A DNA stretch of 64,000 bases from Chloroflexi bacterium AL-N1 (GTDB taxonomy: Bacteria > Chloroflexota > Chloroflexia > Chloroflexales > Roseiflexaceae): positions 62,001 through 126,000 of the forward strand of contig WYDT01000013.1 of assembly GCA_013122435.1 (NCBI GenBank), written 5' to 3'. Positions 18,181 to 26,895 of this stretch are shown piece after piece. Each line of letters opens with the position of its first letter. The stretch's first letter is position 1. Position numbers and translations under genes: made by a program. The notes beneath the pieces were generated by a model. The model searched no databases and was not told the DNA's origin. It saw only the letters and a program-made list of their open reading frames with translations.

Positions 18181-19164
18181 TTAGTAAGCTGCCAGTTCTC
18201 GCATGGCATCTGCAATCTGTTCAACCGACGGAAAGAACGCATCTTCCAGTGTTTTGGCATAGGGCATAGCAGGAGAATCAGGTCCACATACACGTCGAAT
18301 AGGGCCATCCAGATGCTCAAAGGCGTGTTCACTGATAAGTGCCGATATCTCACCCCCCAAACCACCGGTCAGATTATCCTCGTGCACAATAAGCACTTTG
18401 CTCGTCTTAACAACACTCTCCAAAATAGCATCAACGTCAAGCGGTCGGAGTGTACGCAGATCAATAATCTCGGCCTCAATGCCCTCTTGTGCAAGTTGTT
18501 TGGCTGCCTCAAGACTATGATGCATCATCAAGCCGTATGCAATCACCGTTAAATCACTCCCCGTGCGTTTAATATCGGCTTTGCCGATGGGGATGCGATA
18601 ATCTTCCTCTGGAACCGCTCCTTTAATGAGACGATAACATTTTTTGTGCTCAAGGAATAATACCGGATCGGGGTCTTCAATGCTGGTTTTCAACAACCCT
18701 TTGGCATCGTAGGGTGTTGAGGGAGCCACCACTTTTAGACCCGGGATGTGACAGAAGAGCGCCTCGATGCTCTGTGAATGATACAATGCCCCGTGAATTC
18801 CACCACCATATGGTGCACGTATCACCATCGGAACACCCCAATCGCCGTTGGAGCGGTAGCGCACACGAGCAGCTTCACTTACGATCTGGTTAAACGATGG
18901 GTGAATAAAATCAGCAAACTGAATTTCTGCGACAGGGCGTGTGTCATTAAAAGATGCACCAATACATGCACCAACAATAACGCTTTCGGCCAGTGGCGCG
19001 TCGATAATGCGCATCGGCCCATATTTTTCGTACAGCCCCTCGGTGACACGGAATACTCCCCCGCGTTTGCCAACATCCTCGCCAAAAACAAAAACCCGGT
19101 CATCTATCGCCATTATTTCGTCCAAGCCACTACGAATGGACTCAAGCAAAGTTATTTCAGCCAT
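18181..19164 (-). CDS. bkdAB: Branched-chain 2-oxoacid dehydrogenase E1 beta subunit
   Basis: 327 residues from ATG 19164. It is the transketolase-like pyrimidine-binding half of E1: AITLLESIRSGLDEIM-type start, VFGEDVGKRGGVFRVTEGL, DAPLAESVIVGACIGAS, EIQFADFIHPSFNQIVSEAA, and the C-terminal domain with LIVHEDNLTGGLGGEIS. It pairs with E1alpha to decarboxylate 2-oxo acids on thiamine diphosphate. It lies between E1alpha (70 bases upstream) and E2 (20 bases downstream). Confidence 0.92.
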   Translation of the reverse strand: MAEITLLESIRSGLDEIMAIDDRVFVFGEDVGKRGGVFRVTEGLYEKYGPMRIIDAPLAESVIVGACIGASFNDTRPVAEIQFADFIHPSFNQIVSEAARVRYRSNGDWGVPMVIRAPYGGGIHGALYHSQSIEALFCHIPGLKVVAPSTPYDAKGLLKTSIEDPDPVLFLEHKKCYRLIKGAVPEEDYRIPIGKADIKRTGSDLTVIAYGLMMHHSLEAAKQLAQEGIEAEIIDLRTLRPLDVDAILESVVKTSKVLIVHEDNLTGGLGGEISALISEHAFEHLDGPIRRVCGPDSPAMPYAKTLEDAFFPSVEQIADAMRELAAY

Positions 19165-19234
19165 GGAAGTATCCTTATGTGTTTTCTAAAAAGAACTTTC
19201 GTTTGAAAAGCACAAACCTGACTGCACGAAGATG

Positions 19235-20248
19235 TTACTCAGCATACACATGATCAAGCAGTGTATCTGGATCTGGTAGTGGTGATTGTTCAGCAAAGGT
19301 TGTGGCATCATTGACTTCAGCGGTTATGCGCTCAGTAAGTTCTTTTTCGTTAGCATCATTCAAAATGCCCTCTGAACGTAAGAATGTCTGAAATCGGGCA
19401 ATCGGATCGTGCTGACGCATCTGCTTGAGTTCATCAGCAGGTCGGTAGGTACGGTCGTTATCGTCACTGGAGTGCGGGGTGAGTCGAATACATTTGGCTT
19501 CGAGCAAGGTGGAGCCCTCACCTTTGCGGGCAAGTTCGACCGCTTGTTGCGTCGCGACATACGTGGACAGGACATCGGTGCCATCAACTTTGACACCGCG
19601 AATGCCATAGGCACTGGCACGGTCAGCCACACTATCAATCGCCATTTGTTGATTCATAGGAACCGAGATGGCATAGTCGTTGTTCTCGCACTGGAAAATA
19701 ACCGGGAGTTTGTGTACTCCGGCGAGGTTCAGCGCTTCGTGAAAATCTCCCTGGCTGGTGGTTCCCTCACCAAACGATGTCCATGCGACAGCATCGCCGC
19801 CTTTGATTTTTTCCGCTAGACCGATGCCAGCAGCGTGCGGTATTTGCGTACCCACCACGCTAGACTGGGTTACAATTTTCAAGTCACGCTTGCTGTAATG
19901 CGCTGGCATTTGCCGCCCACCACTATTGGGGTCATTTGCACGTGCCAGGCTGGCCAGCATCACCTCACGTGATGTCATTCCCATCGCCAACACAGCCGCA
20001 AGACCACGGTAATACGGGAGCAGAAAATCTTTGCCCCGTTGCAGTGCAAATACCGCACCAACCTGAGCCGCTTCATGACCCTGGCACGAGATAACGAAGG
20101 GAGTTTTACCAGCACGGTTGAGCAACCACATCCGCTCATCCAGAGCACGTGCAAGAAGCATAACGTGATACATTTCAAGCATTGTCGGAGTATCAATGCT
20201 CTGTGCTGCTGAAACGGCAAGCGGTTGCGAATTTGCGGTTGTTGTCAT
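19235..20248 (-). CDS. bkdAA: Branched-chain 2-oxoacid dehydrogenase E1 alpha subunit
   Basis: The start is ATG 20248 (MTTTANSQPL), chosen because AAGGAG sits seven bases upstream. It is 337 residues. The thiamine diphosphate motif is present (FGEGTTSQGDFHEALNLAGV, ending with the NN of CENNDYAIS). The stretches LPYYRGLAAVLAMGMTSREV, DPNSGGRQMPAHYSKRDLKI and IRLTPHSSDDNDRTYRPADE strongly resemble Bacillus BkdAA, which favours a branched-chain substrate over pyruvate. The product would supply branched acyl-CoA for energy or branched fatty acids. It is the first gene of the operon. Confidence 0.92.
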   Translation of the reverse strand: MTTTANSQPLAVSAAQSIDTPTMLEMYHVMLLARALDERMWLLNRAGKTPFVISCQGHEAAQVGAVFALQRGKDFLLPYYRGLAAVLAMGMTSREVMLASLARANDPNSGGRQMPAHYSKRDLKIVTQSSVVGTQIPHAAGIGLAEKIKGGDAVAWTSFGEGTTSQGDFHEALNLAGVHKLPVIFQCENNDYAISVPMNQQMAIDSVADRASAYGIRGVKVDGTDVLSTYVATQQAVELARKGEGSTLLEAKCIRLTPHSSDDNDRTYRPADELKQMRQHDPIARFQTFLRSEGILNDANEKELTERITAEVNDATTFAEQSPLPDPDTLLDHVYAE

Positions 20249-20462
20249 GGACATCTCCTTTGATTGACTAGTGCCTATCAAAATAAAACACCTACGGCGA
20301 CGAGACCATAGGCGAAGTTACATAGATACGATTGCGGCCAGCATCTTTCTGCACTCAGATGAGTTGTAGAAATTTTAACATCGCCATTGATGGTGTCCGC
20401 TGTGCTTTTGCAGTGTAACATACTCTGTGTGCTCATGCAATGTATACAAAGATGTTACAAAC

Positions 20463-21119
20463 TTACCCCCCTGCGCCGTCGAGTGCGCCAAATTCAAGGG
20501 GATTAACATTAATACCATCTTGCCACACCTGGTAGTCAAGATGAGGACCACTCGACTGTCCGGTTGAGCCAACATAGCCAATAATCTGACCTCGTTGGAT
20601 GGGCTGGCCATCCTCGACTGCAAATTCCTGGATGTGTGCATAGCCAGTGCGATAACGGCCACTGTCAACCCAAATATGATTTCCGGCTGGCCATGTGTCT
20701 CGTGAGACACGTGCAACACCACCGTGTGTTGCGTAGATCGGGGTATTCCATGTGCCATCAGGGTCGGCTGCGCCATCGCCATTGCTATCGATAGCCAGAT
20801 CGATAGCGCCCCATATTGCGGCAGGTGCGTGGCTTCCTGTCCCATATCCCTGCGTCATAACAGTATTAGACATACCTAATGGATTACCAGCGGGTGGATT
20901 GGGGTCAGTCAGACCACGCCCGCTTTGTGGAACAGCTTCCCCGGCAATCGGAACTGGGCCTGAGTCACTGCGGATATCGCCCGTCTGGTTGCCCGGCCAG
21001 CTACTCAGTTGCACAGGTGGTGTCCGTGTTTGAAAGAGGAGATACACAACAATACCGAGCGCTATAATAACAACAAAGAGACGCAGATTGGAATGAAAAG
21101 GCCAACCATCATCGATCAT
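20463..21119 (-). CDS. Membrane-anchored M23-like (LytM) domain, degenerate zinc site
   Basis: The start is ATG 21119 (MIDDGWPFHS), which overlaps the stop of the upstream gene as ATGA; the track start is 24 bases earlier. It is 218 residues: one membrane helix (about 12-32), a Pro/Ser linker, then an M23 fold (TQGYGTGSHAPAAIWGAIDL; YATHGGVARVSRDTW; TGYAHIQEFAVEDGQPIQRG; QIIGYVGSTGQSSGPHLDYQ). In active LytM enzymes the metal ligands come from HxxxD and HxH. Here the first His is Trp (WGAID) and the last His is Asp (HLD). It may therefore be a non-catalytic activator, EnvC/NlpD style. It is the third gene of an envelope operon with a glucosaminidase-like protein. Confidence 0.8.
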   Translation of the reverse strand: MIDDGWPFHSNLRLFVVIIALGIVVYLLFQTRTPPVQLSSWPGNQTGDIRSDSGPVPIAGEAVPQSGRGLTDPNPPAGNPLGMSNTVMTQGYGTGSHAPAAIWGAIDLAIDSNGDGAADPDGTWNTPIYATHGGVARVSRDTWPAGNHIWVDSGRYRTGYAHIQEFAVEDGQPIQRGQIIGYVGSTGQSSGPHLDYQVWQDGINVNPLEFGALDGAGG

Positions 21120-22090
21120 CGTGATACCCCGGAACTGCGCCATTCGTTGACCATGTTTGTGACGGCACCAACATACGCTGGCACATTATTTTCGATAGAT
21201 GGGGCATAAATAGGGATAATTTGCTCGACAGTATGAGCTTGCCGATCACCAATATATTCTTTTGAAATAAGGTGATACCAATCTTCGATACCCTCTTCCC
21301 AACTACCATAATCACGGAAACGGCCAAAGCACGTTGGATATCCAGCACAGATAATGTTTCCGACATTATGGGTAGTGCTTCCATCAGGCTTCATACCAGC
21401 CCATCCAGGATTGGTACCTGCACTCGATTCGTGGATGAAGAATGCCAGGGCATATGCGGGATCAATGCCGTACTGTTGACCAAATTGCATCCAGATTTCG
21501 CCAGTGCCGTTTGCAGGTGAGTTGTACTGAGCCAGGACTGTATCGATAAAATTCGCACTCACAGTTGGTTGGCCCATCACCGAATGCTCACCCGGTGGTG
21601 TGGCGAGTGCTGGAGCATTTGTTTCTATGAGAACTGCTGGTTCATTAGCTCCAAATCCAAAATAACTACTGAGTGTTGCCGTGGTATCAGAGCGTGAGGT
21701 AACGAGAATCAAAAGAATGCTGACAATTGCAACCAACATCACAAACCCAGGATGGCGCAATACATCAAAAAGAGAAGATCGTGACGCGGCATAGTGGCGC
21801 TCAAGCAAGGTTCGTTCGTGAAGAGCTCGTATTTCTTCAAATTCAGCCGATGCTTTCGAAAGCGGTGCAATGATCGGACCAGGATGACCTTGACGATCAT
21901 CAATACGTTGGCGGGCACGTCCCGGTTGCGTACGCCGTCCGTCATACTCGACATCATCAAGTCCACGGTTTCGTTCGACAAGGCGAGGGGGCTGTCGTAG
22001 CGGCGGTGATGGCCGTTTGAACATGTCGGCAAGGACTTGTTTGTCTTCGTTGTAAGCTGTCTGACGTGTTCGTCGCTTCTCACTACTCAT
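21116..22090 (-). CDS. Membrane-anchored glucosaminidase/lysozyme-like protein
   Basis: 324 residues from ATG 22090. A basic cytoplasmic N-terminus of about 120 residues (rich in Arg/Pro, with LFDVLRHPGF before the membrane) is followed by one membrane helix (about 117-137) and an extracellular domain. That domain (about 180-324) contains NFIDTVLAQYNSPANGTGEI, YGIDPAYALAFFIHESSAGT (with the likely catalytic Glu), HNVGNIICAGYPTCFGRFRD and YGSWEEGIEDWYHLISKEYI. This matches glucosaminidase-like muramidase folds that cut peptidoglycan. It is coupled by ATGA overlaps to the upstream membrane protein and the downstream M23-like gene. Confidence 0.82.
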   Translation of the reverse strand: MSSEKRRTRQTAYNEDKQVLADMFKRPSPPLRQPPRLVERNRGLDDVEYDGRRTQPGRARQRIDDRQGHPGPIIAPLSKASAEFEEIRALHERTLLERHYAASRSSLFDVLRHPGFVMLVAIVSILLILVTSRSDTTATLSSYFGFGANEPAVLIETNAPALATPPGEHSVMGQPTVSANFIDTVLAQYNSPANGTGEIWMQFGQQYGIDPAYALAFFIHESSAGTNPGWAGMKPDGSTTHNVGNIICAGYPTCFGRFRDYGSWEEGIEDWYHLISKEYIGDRQAHTVEQIIPIYAPSIENNVPAYVGAVTNMVNEWRSSGVSR

Positions 22091-22608
22091 TGGTCACGTT
22101 CCAGTTGTATGCTTGCATGTTCTTCTGGTGTTGGTAAACGAAACGCACCGTCACGGTGAAGGTACACAATCTGTTCTTGACGAATCTCTACCAGCAAATC
22201 TTTGAGACTATCACCATCAACATCGTGCAGAGAAAGTGTTACTGGCGTAAGATCTTCATGTGCACCAACCAGATATGGTCCTTCGATAACCTGTATATGC
22301 TTTGGATCACCACCGGGAAGTTCAAACACCACAACCTGTCGATCAATATTCATGGCCGTAAAATGGGTGGGTGTATCACTTCCTGTTTGCCCTCCAACAT
22401 AATCGGTGAGGTGGAATGTCCGTGGCCGCCCATAAAGGATATCATCAAGTGTAATCTGAGCCCAATTAAGCAACCGCATCCCTGCTAATGTACACGCGAT
22501 CAGTGCCAGGCCGATAGCCGTTACATACAGTAGTGTGTGTATGGAACGCAACGAACTGCCCACACGCAAGCGTTGGGCTGAACGTATTTTTTTGCTCGTG
22601 ACAGCCAT
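22087..22608 (-). CDS. Membrane-anchored protein of unknown function in the cell-wall operon
   Basis: The start is set at ATG 22608 (MAVTSKKIRSAQ), with AGGGGG nine bases upstream; the longer frame has no ribosome site. It is 173 residues: a basic N-terminus, one membrane helix (about 26-50) and an outside beta-rich domain (DDILYGRPRTFHLTDYVGGQ, HFTAMNIDRQVVVFELPGGD, then VTLSLHDVDGDSLKDLLVEI). The DVDGDSLKDLLV stretch resembles an FG-GAP/EF-hand-like calcium loop (DxDxDxxxD). The family is not named here. It is the first gene of the three-gene operon with the glucosaminidase-like and M23-like proteins. Confidence 0.7.
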   Translation of the reverse strand: MAVTSKKIRSAQRLRVGSSLRSIHTLLYVTAIGLALIACTLAGMRLLNWAQITLDDILYGRPRTFHLTDYVGGQTGSDTPTHFTAMNIDRQVVVFELPGGDPKHIQVIEGPYLVGAHEDLTPVTLSLHDVDGDSLKDLLVEIRQEQIVYLHRDGAFRLPTPEEHASIQLERDQ

Positions 22609-22822
22609 GTTTGGAAGCCCCCTTACCAACATAACACCAGTAATGTGCATGAGGCGCGATGTCAACAAGATAGACACATTCCTCATATGAACGCGGCAAG
22701 GGTATTGTATTAGAACATATGTTCTTTGTCAAGTAATTCCTACATTCAGGCATATACTCATTTGTACTTTTTTAAGCTTCCTAACCTACTATACCTATAT
22801 TATAGCTGAAAGCGGTGGCACG

Positions 22823-23824
22823 TCAATTGTTCGTCTTTGATTTGGACACCGAGATGACAGAATGTTGAGCGTGCGTTTCATCATGTTCGTGATTTTCCAC
22901 TCGCATTAGCGCGTGGGCGGCAAGCGTCGGATGCAACTTTGTTGCGGCCAGCCAAGCCTCGATTGCTGCGGTTGGGAGTACACCCTGTTCGGTTACTATT
23001 CCTTCAATTCTTTGGAGGGGTGTTAAATCAAAATAATGGTTATGGACCACGACTCCTGCTGGAATATCATCCCAAATCTCGCTCGCAGACCATTCACGTT
23101 GATCTGGCATGGGGTAGCCCGGCGGCAGAAACTTTTCGCTACTACATAGTGTATATAACGGCACACTGGCTGCTTTTGCGGCCAGAGATAAGGCATATGT
23201 CCCTACTTTGTTGACCAGGCCGGCACCATTCAAGAGATCAGCCCCGACCATAACCAGGTCGGCACGTGAGACAGCCTCAATAGCGGCTGCATCGACGACT
23301 AACTTCACTGGAATACCATGGGCAGCCAGAATTGACGCAGTTTCACGCCCTTCACAAGCTGGTCGTGACTCAGCACAGATGACAGAGAAACGGCGCCCTG
23401 CACGTTGCGCGTGGAGCAAAGCATGCTGTACTGTTGTGCTGTTTGAGAGAGTCACCAGGGTAGTACCATCACTGATCAAGGCTAAAGAACCTTCTGCAAC
23501 ACGCAAAGCATGATGGCGAAGTTGGCGCTTAAACTGTTCTACGGCTTCGGTAATGGCTTGACGCAGGCCCTGTGGCGTTTCGCGTTGTTCCATCTTCCAC
23601 ATCACAGTATTTACGAGATTCACCAGTGGTGCCATGGCTGGTTGCGTTTGAATAAGTGCCCAACCTGTAGCAAATACCTCTTGTCGAAAACCATCTGGAG
23701 AGGCAGCCTCACCCATGCTGGCACGACGCATAAGAATATCAGCTGCACGTACCGCAATTTGAGCTGCTCCTGAACGATTATCTGTTGCTATACCGGCTAT
23801 CGCATGGGCAAACGTTACTTCCAC
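22823..23824 (-). CDS. eIF-2B alpha/beta/delta-like (MtnA/ribose-bisphosphate isomerase fold) protein
   Basis: The start is placed at GTG 23824 (VEVTFAHAIAGI), with AGGAGGAG nine bases upstream. It is 333 residues. The C-terminal Rossmann-like half has the family motifs ICAESRPACEGRETASILAA, VKLVVDAAAIEAVSRADLVM, VGADLLNGAGLVNKVGTYAL and VPLYTLCSSEKFLP. Compared with methylthioribose-1-phosphate isomerase, the catalytic Asp of NGD is missing (NGAG) and the catalytic Cys region reads LSNSTTV. It is thus more like eIF-2B or ribose-1,5-bisphosphate isomerase relatives than MtnA. The substrate is unknown. It is monocistronic. Confidence 0.75.
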   Translation of the reverse strand: MEVTFAHAIAGIATDNRSGAAQIAVRAADILMRRASMGEAASPDGFRQEVFATGWALIQTQPAMAPLVNLVNTVMWKMEQRETPQGLRQAITEAVEQFKRQLRHHALRVAEGSLALISDGTTLVTLSNSTTVQHALLHAQRAGRRFSVICAESRPACEGRETASILAAHGIPVKLVVDAAAIEAVSRADLVMVGADLLNGAGLVNKVGTYALSLAAKAASVPLYTLCSSEKFLPPGYPMPDQREWSASEIWDDIPAGVVVHNHYFDLTPLQRIEGIVTEQGVLPTAAIEAWLAATKLHPTLAAHALMRVENHEHDETHAQHSVISVSKSKTNN

Positions 23825-24022
23825 AAATATAATCTCCTCCTGCCGTTCCCGCGCCGTTACAGGACAGCAGGCCAATAGCACGCTACGTACCATCGGTGGC
23901 ATAGGTGCATTTATCCAACATCTCTTATGTGCTCATAACACCTGTCATGAGTTTTGTCGGTGCAGTCATAATACATGGTATGTCCTGCTATAACGACATT
24001 ATGAACAACAAAATAGTCTACG

Positions 24023-26461
24023 TTACTTTGAGTGTGCAACCGGATGTTGGGTCAGCAATCTGCGTACGAGCAGCTCAAGCTGCTCAATAACAAATGGTTT
24101 TGCAATATACGGATTGCCGATCTGTGCAATACGTGCCTGTGTTGCAGCACTCATCGTATCGCCAGTCACAAACACAACTCGTTTGGCAAGATCAGCATCA
24201 TACTGACAAATCCTCTGATACAATTCAAATCCACTCATACCAGGCATTTTAACATCAGTGAGTATTAAATCAAAGATCGATTTTTGTAATATCTGGAGTG
24301 CGGCAACTCCGCTGTTGGCGACAACTGGCTGATGACCTAATTCCTGCAAGAGTCGCGCCAACAGACTACTTACTGGTTCTTCATCGTCAACAACCAAGAT
24401 ATGGTGTCCGGTAGGATTCCCTAAAAGCTCTGCGGTCTGGTATGCTTTGTTAGGTGTTTCCAGGGTTGTATCATCTCTGAGTAAAGGGAGTTCAATGGAA
24501 ACAGTGGTTCCAACGCCTGCTTCACTCTGAGCCCAGATACGGCCACTATGTTCCTGGATGATACCAAAACAGATTGATAGACCAAGTCCTGTACCCTGTC
24601 CAACGGGTTTGGTCGTGTAGAAAGGATCAAAAATGCGGTTGAGTTCGCTTTCCGGAATACCAATGCCTGTATCGGTGACTGAACAGACAATGGTTACAGG
24701 TGTTTTACTCATGCCATCGGATGCTTCCCGGCTTCTCCCATGGCTACGCAGAGTAATGGTTCCTGTTTCATTGCGCTCAACTATCGCCTGATGAGCATTG
24801 TTAAGCAGGTTGAGAATAACTTGTTGCAGCTGATGTGGATCGGCAACAGTGGGGGCAAGATTAGGATCAAGTTCTGATACAACATTAATATTGTCTACAC
24901 GCAGTTGATAGGCCCGTAAGCTGAGCGTGTCACGGATAACATCGTTGAGGTTAATCATACGACGTTCCGGTTTGTGCTCACGCGCAAATACCAGAAGATT
25001 CTGTACAATACGTGCAGCCCGTTCAGCTTGCTTATGAATGTGCTCTAAATCGTCGCGCACTGTAGGAAGAACATTGGTATCGCGAAGAATGAGCTGTGTG
25101 TAGCCCGAAATACTGGTGAGTGGATTGTTAAGCTCATGGGCGACACCAGCGACTAGTTGGCCAATAGCTGAGAGCTTTTCGGCCTGTGTAAGTTGTTCCT
25201 CGAGGCGCCGTCGTTCGGTGAGGTTACGGGCAATGCAATGAATGGTTTCGGTCTCATCATCACGTGCAAGTCGTGCACTCACCTCTAATATGCCCATGGT
25301 ATCACTTGCACGAAGCACGTGCATCTCAAATGGCTGAATCGTTCGTCCTGCCAGAAGGTTCGCGAAATGTCTTTTCACTATTGGTAATGTATCGGTAGTG
25401 CAAAAATCGAGGATCGATTTCCCAAGCAGATCTTGTTCTGCGCGTTGGACGAGTGCAGGCCCGATCTTATTAATACTCAAAATATGGAGACTCTGATCCA
25501 ACGTAAAAATAAGATCGTGTGCATTCGTGAACAGATCCCGATACCGTTCCTCACTCCGCTTGATCTGCTCGTAGAGGCGTGCATTTTCAATAGCGATAGC
25601 AGCATAGTCTGCAAGTGTGGAGAGCAGATACTGATCGTTTTCGGAAAAGATTCGTTCTGATTGTTGATTGTCAACTGCAAGAACCCCAATAACGGTATTG
25701 CCGACCAACAACGGAACTTGAATAAGTGCACGCACCAAAAAGCCCGTTTTCACTTTGAGGACTTCACCGTGATTGTGTCTATCAAGGCGAATTGGTTTCC
25801 CTGTGCGAATGACCTGGCCTGCCAGTGTGTCTTCGATGGGCATTCGGAGTTTCTGAGCACGTGCTTCACCCAAATTTTTTGCTGCACGTAAATACAACTC
25901 ATTGGCATGACGATCGTGTAAGAGAAGAAAACCCTCTTCCGCACGTGTGATGTAGACTCCTGCTTCAACAATCCGTACCAGAAGCTCTTCTTGATCAAGC
26001 AGAGAACTCACTGAGCGCCCAATAGCACCAAGCACCGTTAGTTCCTGAACACGCTTTTGCAGGTGTCGTGTGAGTTGATCCTTCTCACGTTGCAAGCGAC
26101 GTTCACGTAGTGCCTGGTCAATCACAGCCTTCGCTTCGGTGTCGCTAAACGGCTTGATAAGATAATTGCGTGCACCAAGGCGAAAGGCTTCGACTGCGAT
26201 ACTTTCGGAACCGTGGGCTGTCATCAGAATGACTGGAACTTCGTACCCTTCCTGTGCAAATTGACGTAATAAGTTAAGACCACTGGTATCCGGGAGTTGC
26301 AGGTCCAGGAGCACAAGATCGGGAGTGTGTCCACGCAAATAGTTGAGCCCTTGTCGTCCGGTATGCGACACGACCGAACGATACCCTAAATCTGGCAGGA
26401 TATAATCAGTCAGCATTGAGCAAATCTGCTTGCTGTCATCAATAATGAGGATTTCTTCCAT
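24023..26461 (-). CDS. Hybrid sensor kinase: receiver-GAF-PAS-HisKA-HATPase-receiver
   Basis: ATG 26461 (MEEILIIDDSKQ) is preferred over a TTG 24 bases upstream; neither has a clear ribosome site. It is 812 residues with no membrane segment, so soluble. Order: receiver 1 (about 1-118, DLVLLDLQLPDTSGL), GAF (about 145-300, AIGRSVSSLLDQEELLVRIV), PAS (about 310-425, YRDLFTNAHDLIFTLDQSLH), HisKA with phospho-His in VAGVAHELNNPLTSISGY, ATPase with N-box QQVILNLLNNAHQAI, DTGIGIP and GTGLGLSI, then receiver 2 (about 690-805, DLILTDVKMPGMSGF). The N-terminal receiver suggests it is itself switched by another kinase. It is divergent from the htrA-like gene. Confidence 0.92.
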   Translation of the reverse strand: MEEILIIDDSKQICSMLTDYILPDLGYRSVVSHTGRQGLNYLRGHTPDLVLLDLQLPDTSGLNLLRQFAQEGYEVPVILMTAHGSESIAVEAFRLGARNYLIKPFSDTEAKAVIDQALRERRLQREKDQLTRHLQKRVQELTVLGAIGRSVSSLLDQEELLVRIVEAGVYITRAEEGFLLLHDRHANELYLRAAKNLGEARAQKLRMPIEDTLAGQVIRTGKPIRLDRHNHGEVLKVKTGFLVRALIQVPLLVGNTVIGVLAVDNQQSERIFSENDQYLLSTLADYAAIAIENARLYEQIKRSEERYRDLFTNAHDLIFTLDQSLHILSINKIGPALVQRAEQDLLGKSILDFCTTDTLPIVKRHFANLLAGRTIQPFEMHVLRASDTMGILEVSARLARDDETETIHCIARNLTERRRLEEQLTQAEKLSAIGQLVAGVAHELNNPLTSISGYTQLILRDTNVLPTVRDDLEHIHKQAERAARIVQNLLVFAREHKPERRMINLNDVIRDTLSLRAYQLRVDNINVVSELDPNLAPTVADPHQLQQVILNLLNNAHQAIVERNETGTITLRSHGRSREASDGMSKTPVTIVCSVTDTGIGIPESELNRIFDPFYTTKPVGQGTGLGLSICFGIIQEHSGRIWAQSEAGVGTTVSIELPLLRDDTTLETPNKAYQTAELLGNPTGHHILVVDDEEPVSSLLARLLQELGHQPVVANSGVAALQILQKSIFDLILTDVKMPGMSGFELYQRICQYDADLAKRVVFVTGDTMSAATQARIAQIGNPYIAKPFVIEQLELLVRRLLTQHPVAHSK

Positions 26462-26485
26462 TGGTTTAGACTGGTCTATCGTCAA

Positions 26486-26895
26486 AATCTATATACTATC
26501 TATAACGTAGTAGTTGGACCCAATTCATCCCATCTTTTGCATATGGGACACGTCATTTTACACTATCTGCAGATCTGACCGCAAGCAATTGATTTTTGTA
26601 ATGGAAAGTCATTGTGTCATGTGTCGATTCAGGTTATCATACTAAGCCATGCAAAAACATATTACAATTTGCAACCATTGCTGTAGAAGGTTATATGATT
26701 GTATTATGTTTATAAGCTCAATTATACCTTGAACTGCCAAGAGTTGCATATGCTTAGGAAGTTCTCATCTAAAACTCACATCGAGCTAACGCAATATTGG
26801 CATAATAATAAAGTAAAGAAATATGGGCACAGTAGCGCTATAAAATTGCTTGATTTTTGTAATGAATGATTATAAATTGAGGAGACTATTTTACT
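26486..26895. promoter_or_regulatory. Divergent promoter region with a 15-bp direct repeat
   Basis: TTGATTTTTGTAATG occurs at 26589-26603 and again at 26850-26864, the second copy ending 31 bases before the HtrA start. A ribosome site GAGGAG lies at 26879-26884. The region is AT-rich and lies between the hybrid kinase and the protease. The repeat could be a regulator binding site or part of two promoters. No ORF was seen. Confidence 0.45.

Noticed and set aside
26850..26876. TTGATT and TATAAA as the promoter of the HtrA gene
   Set aside because: A 15-base spacer and a transcript start that would fall inside the ribosome binding site make it unlikely.
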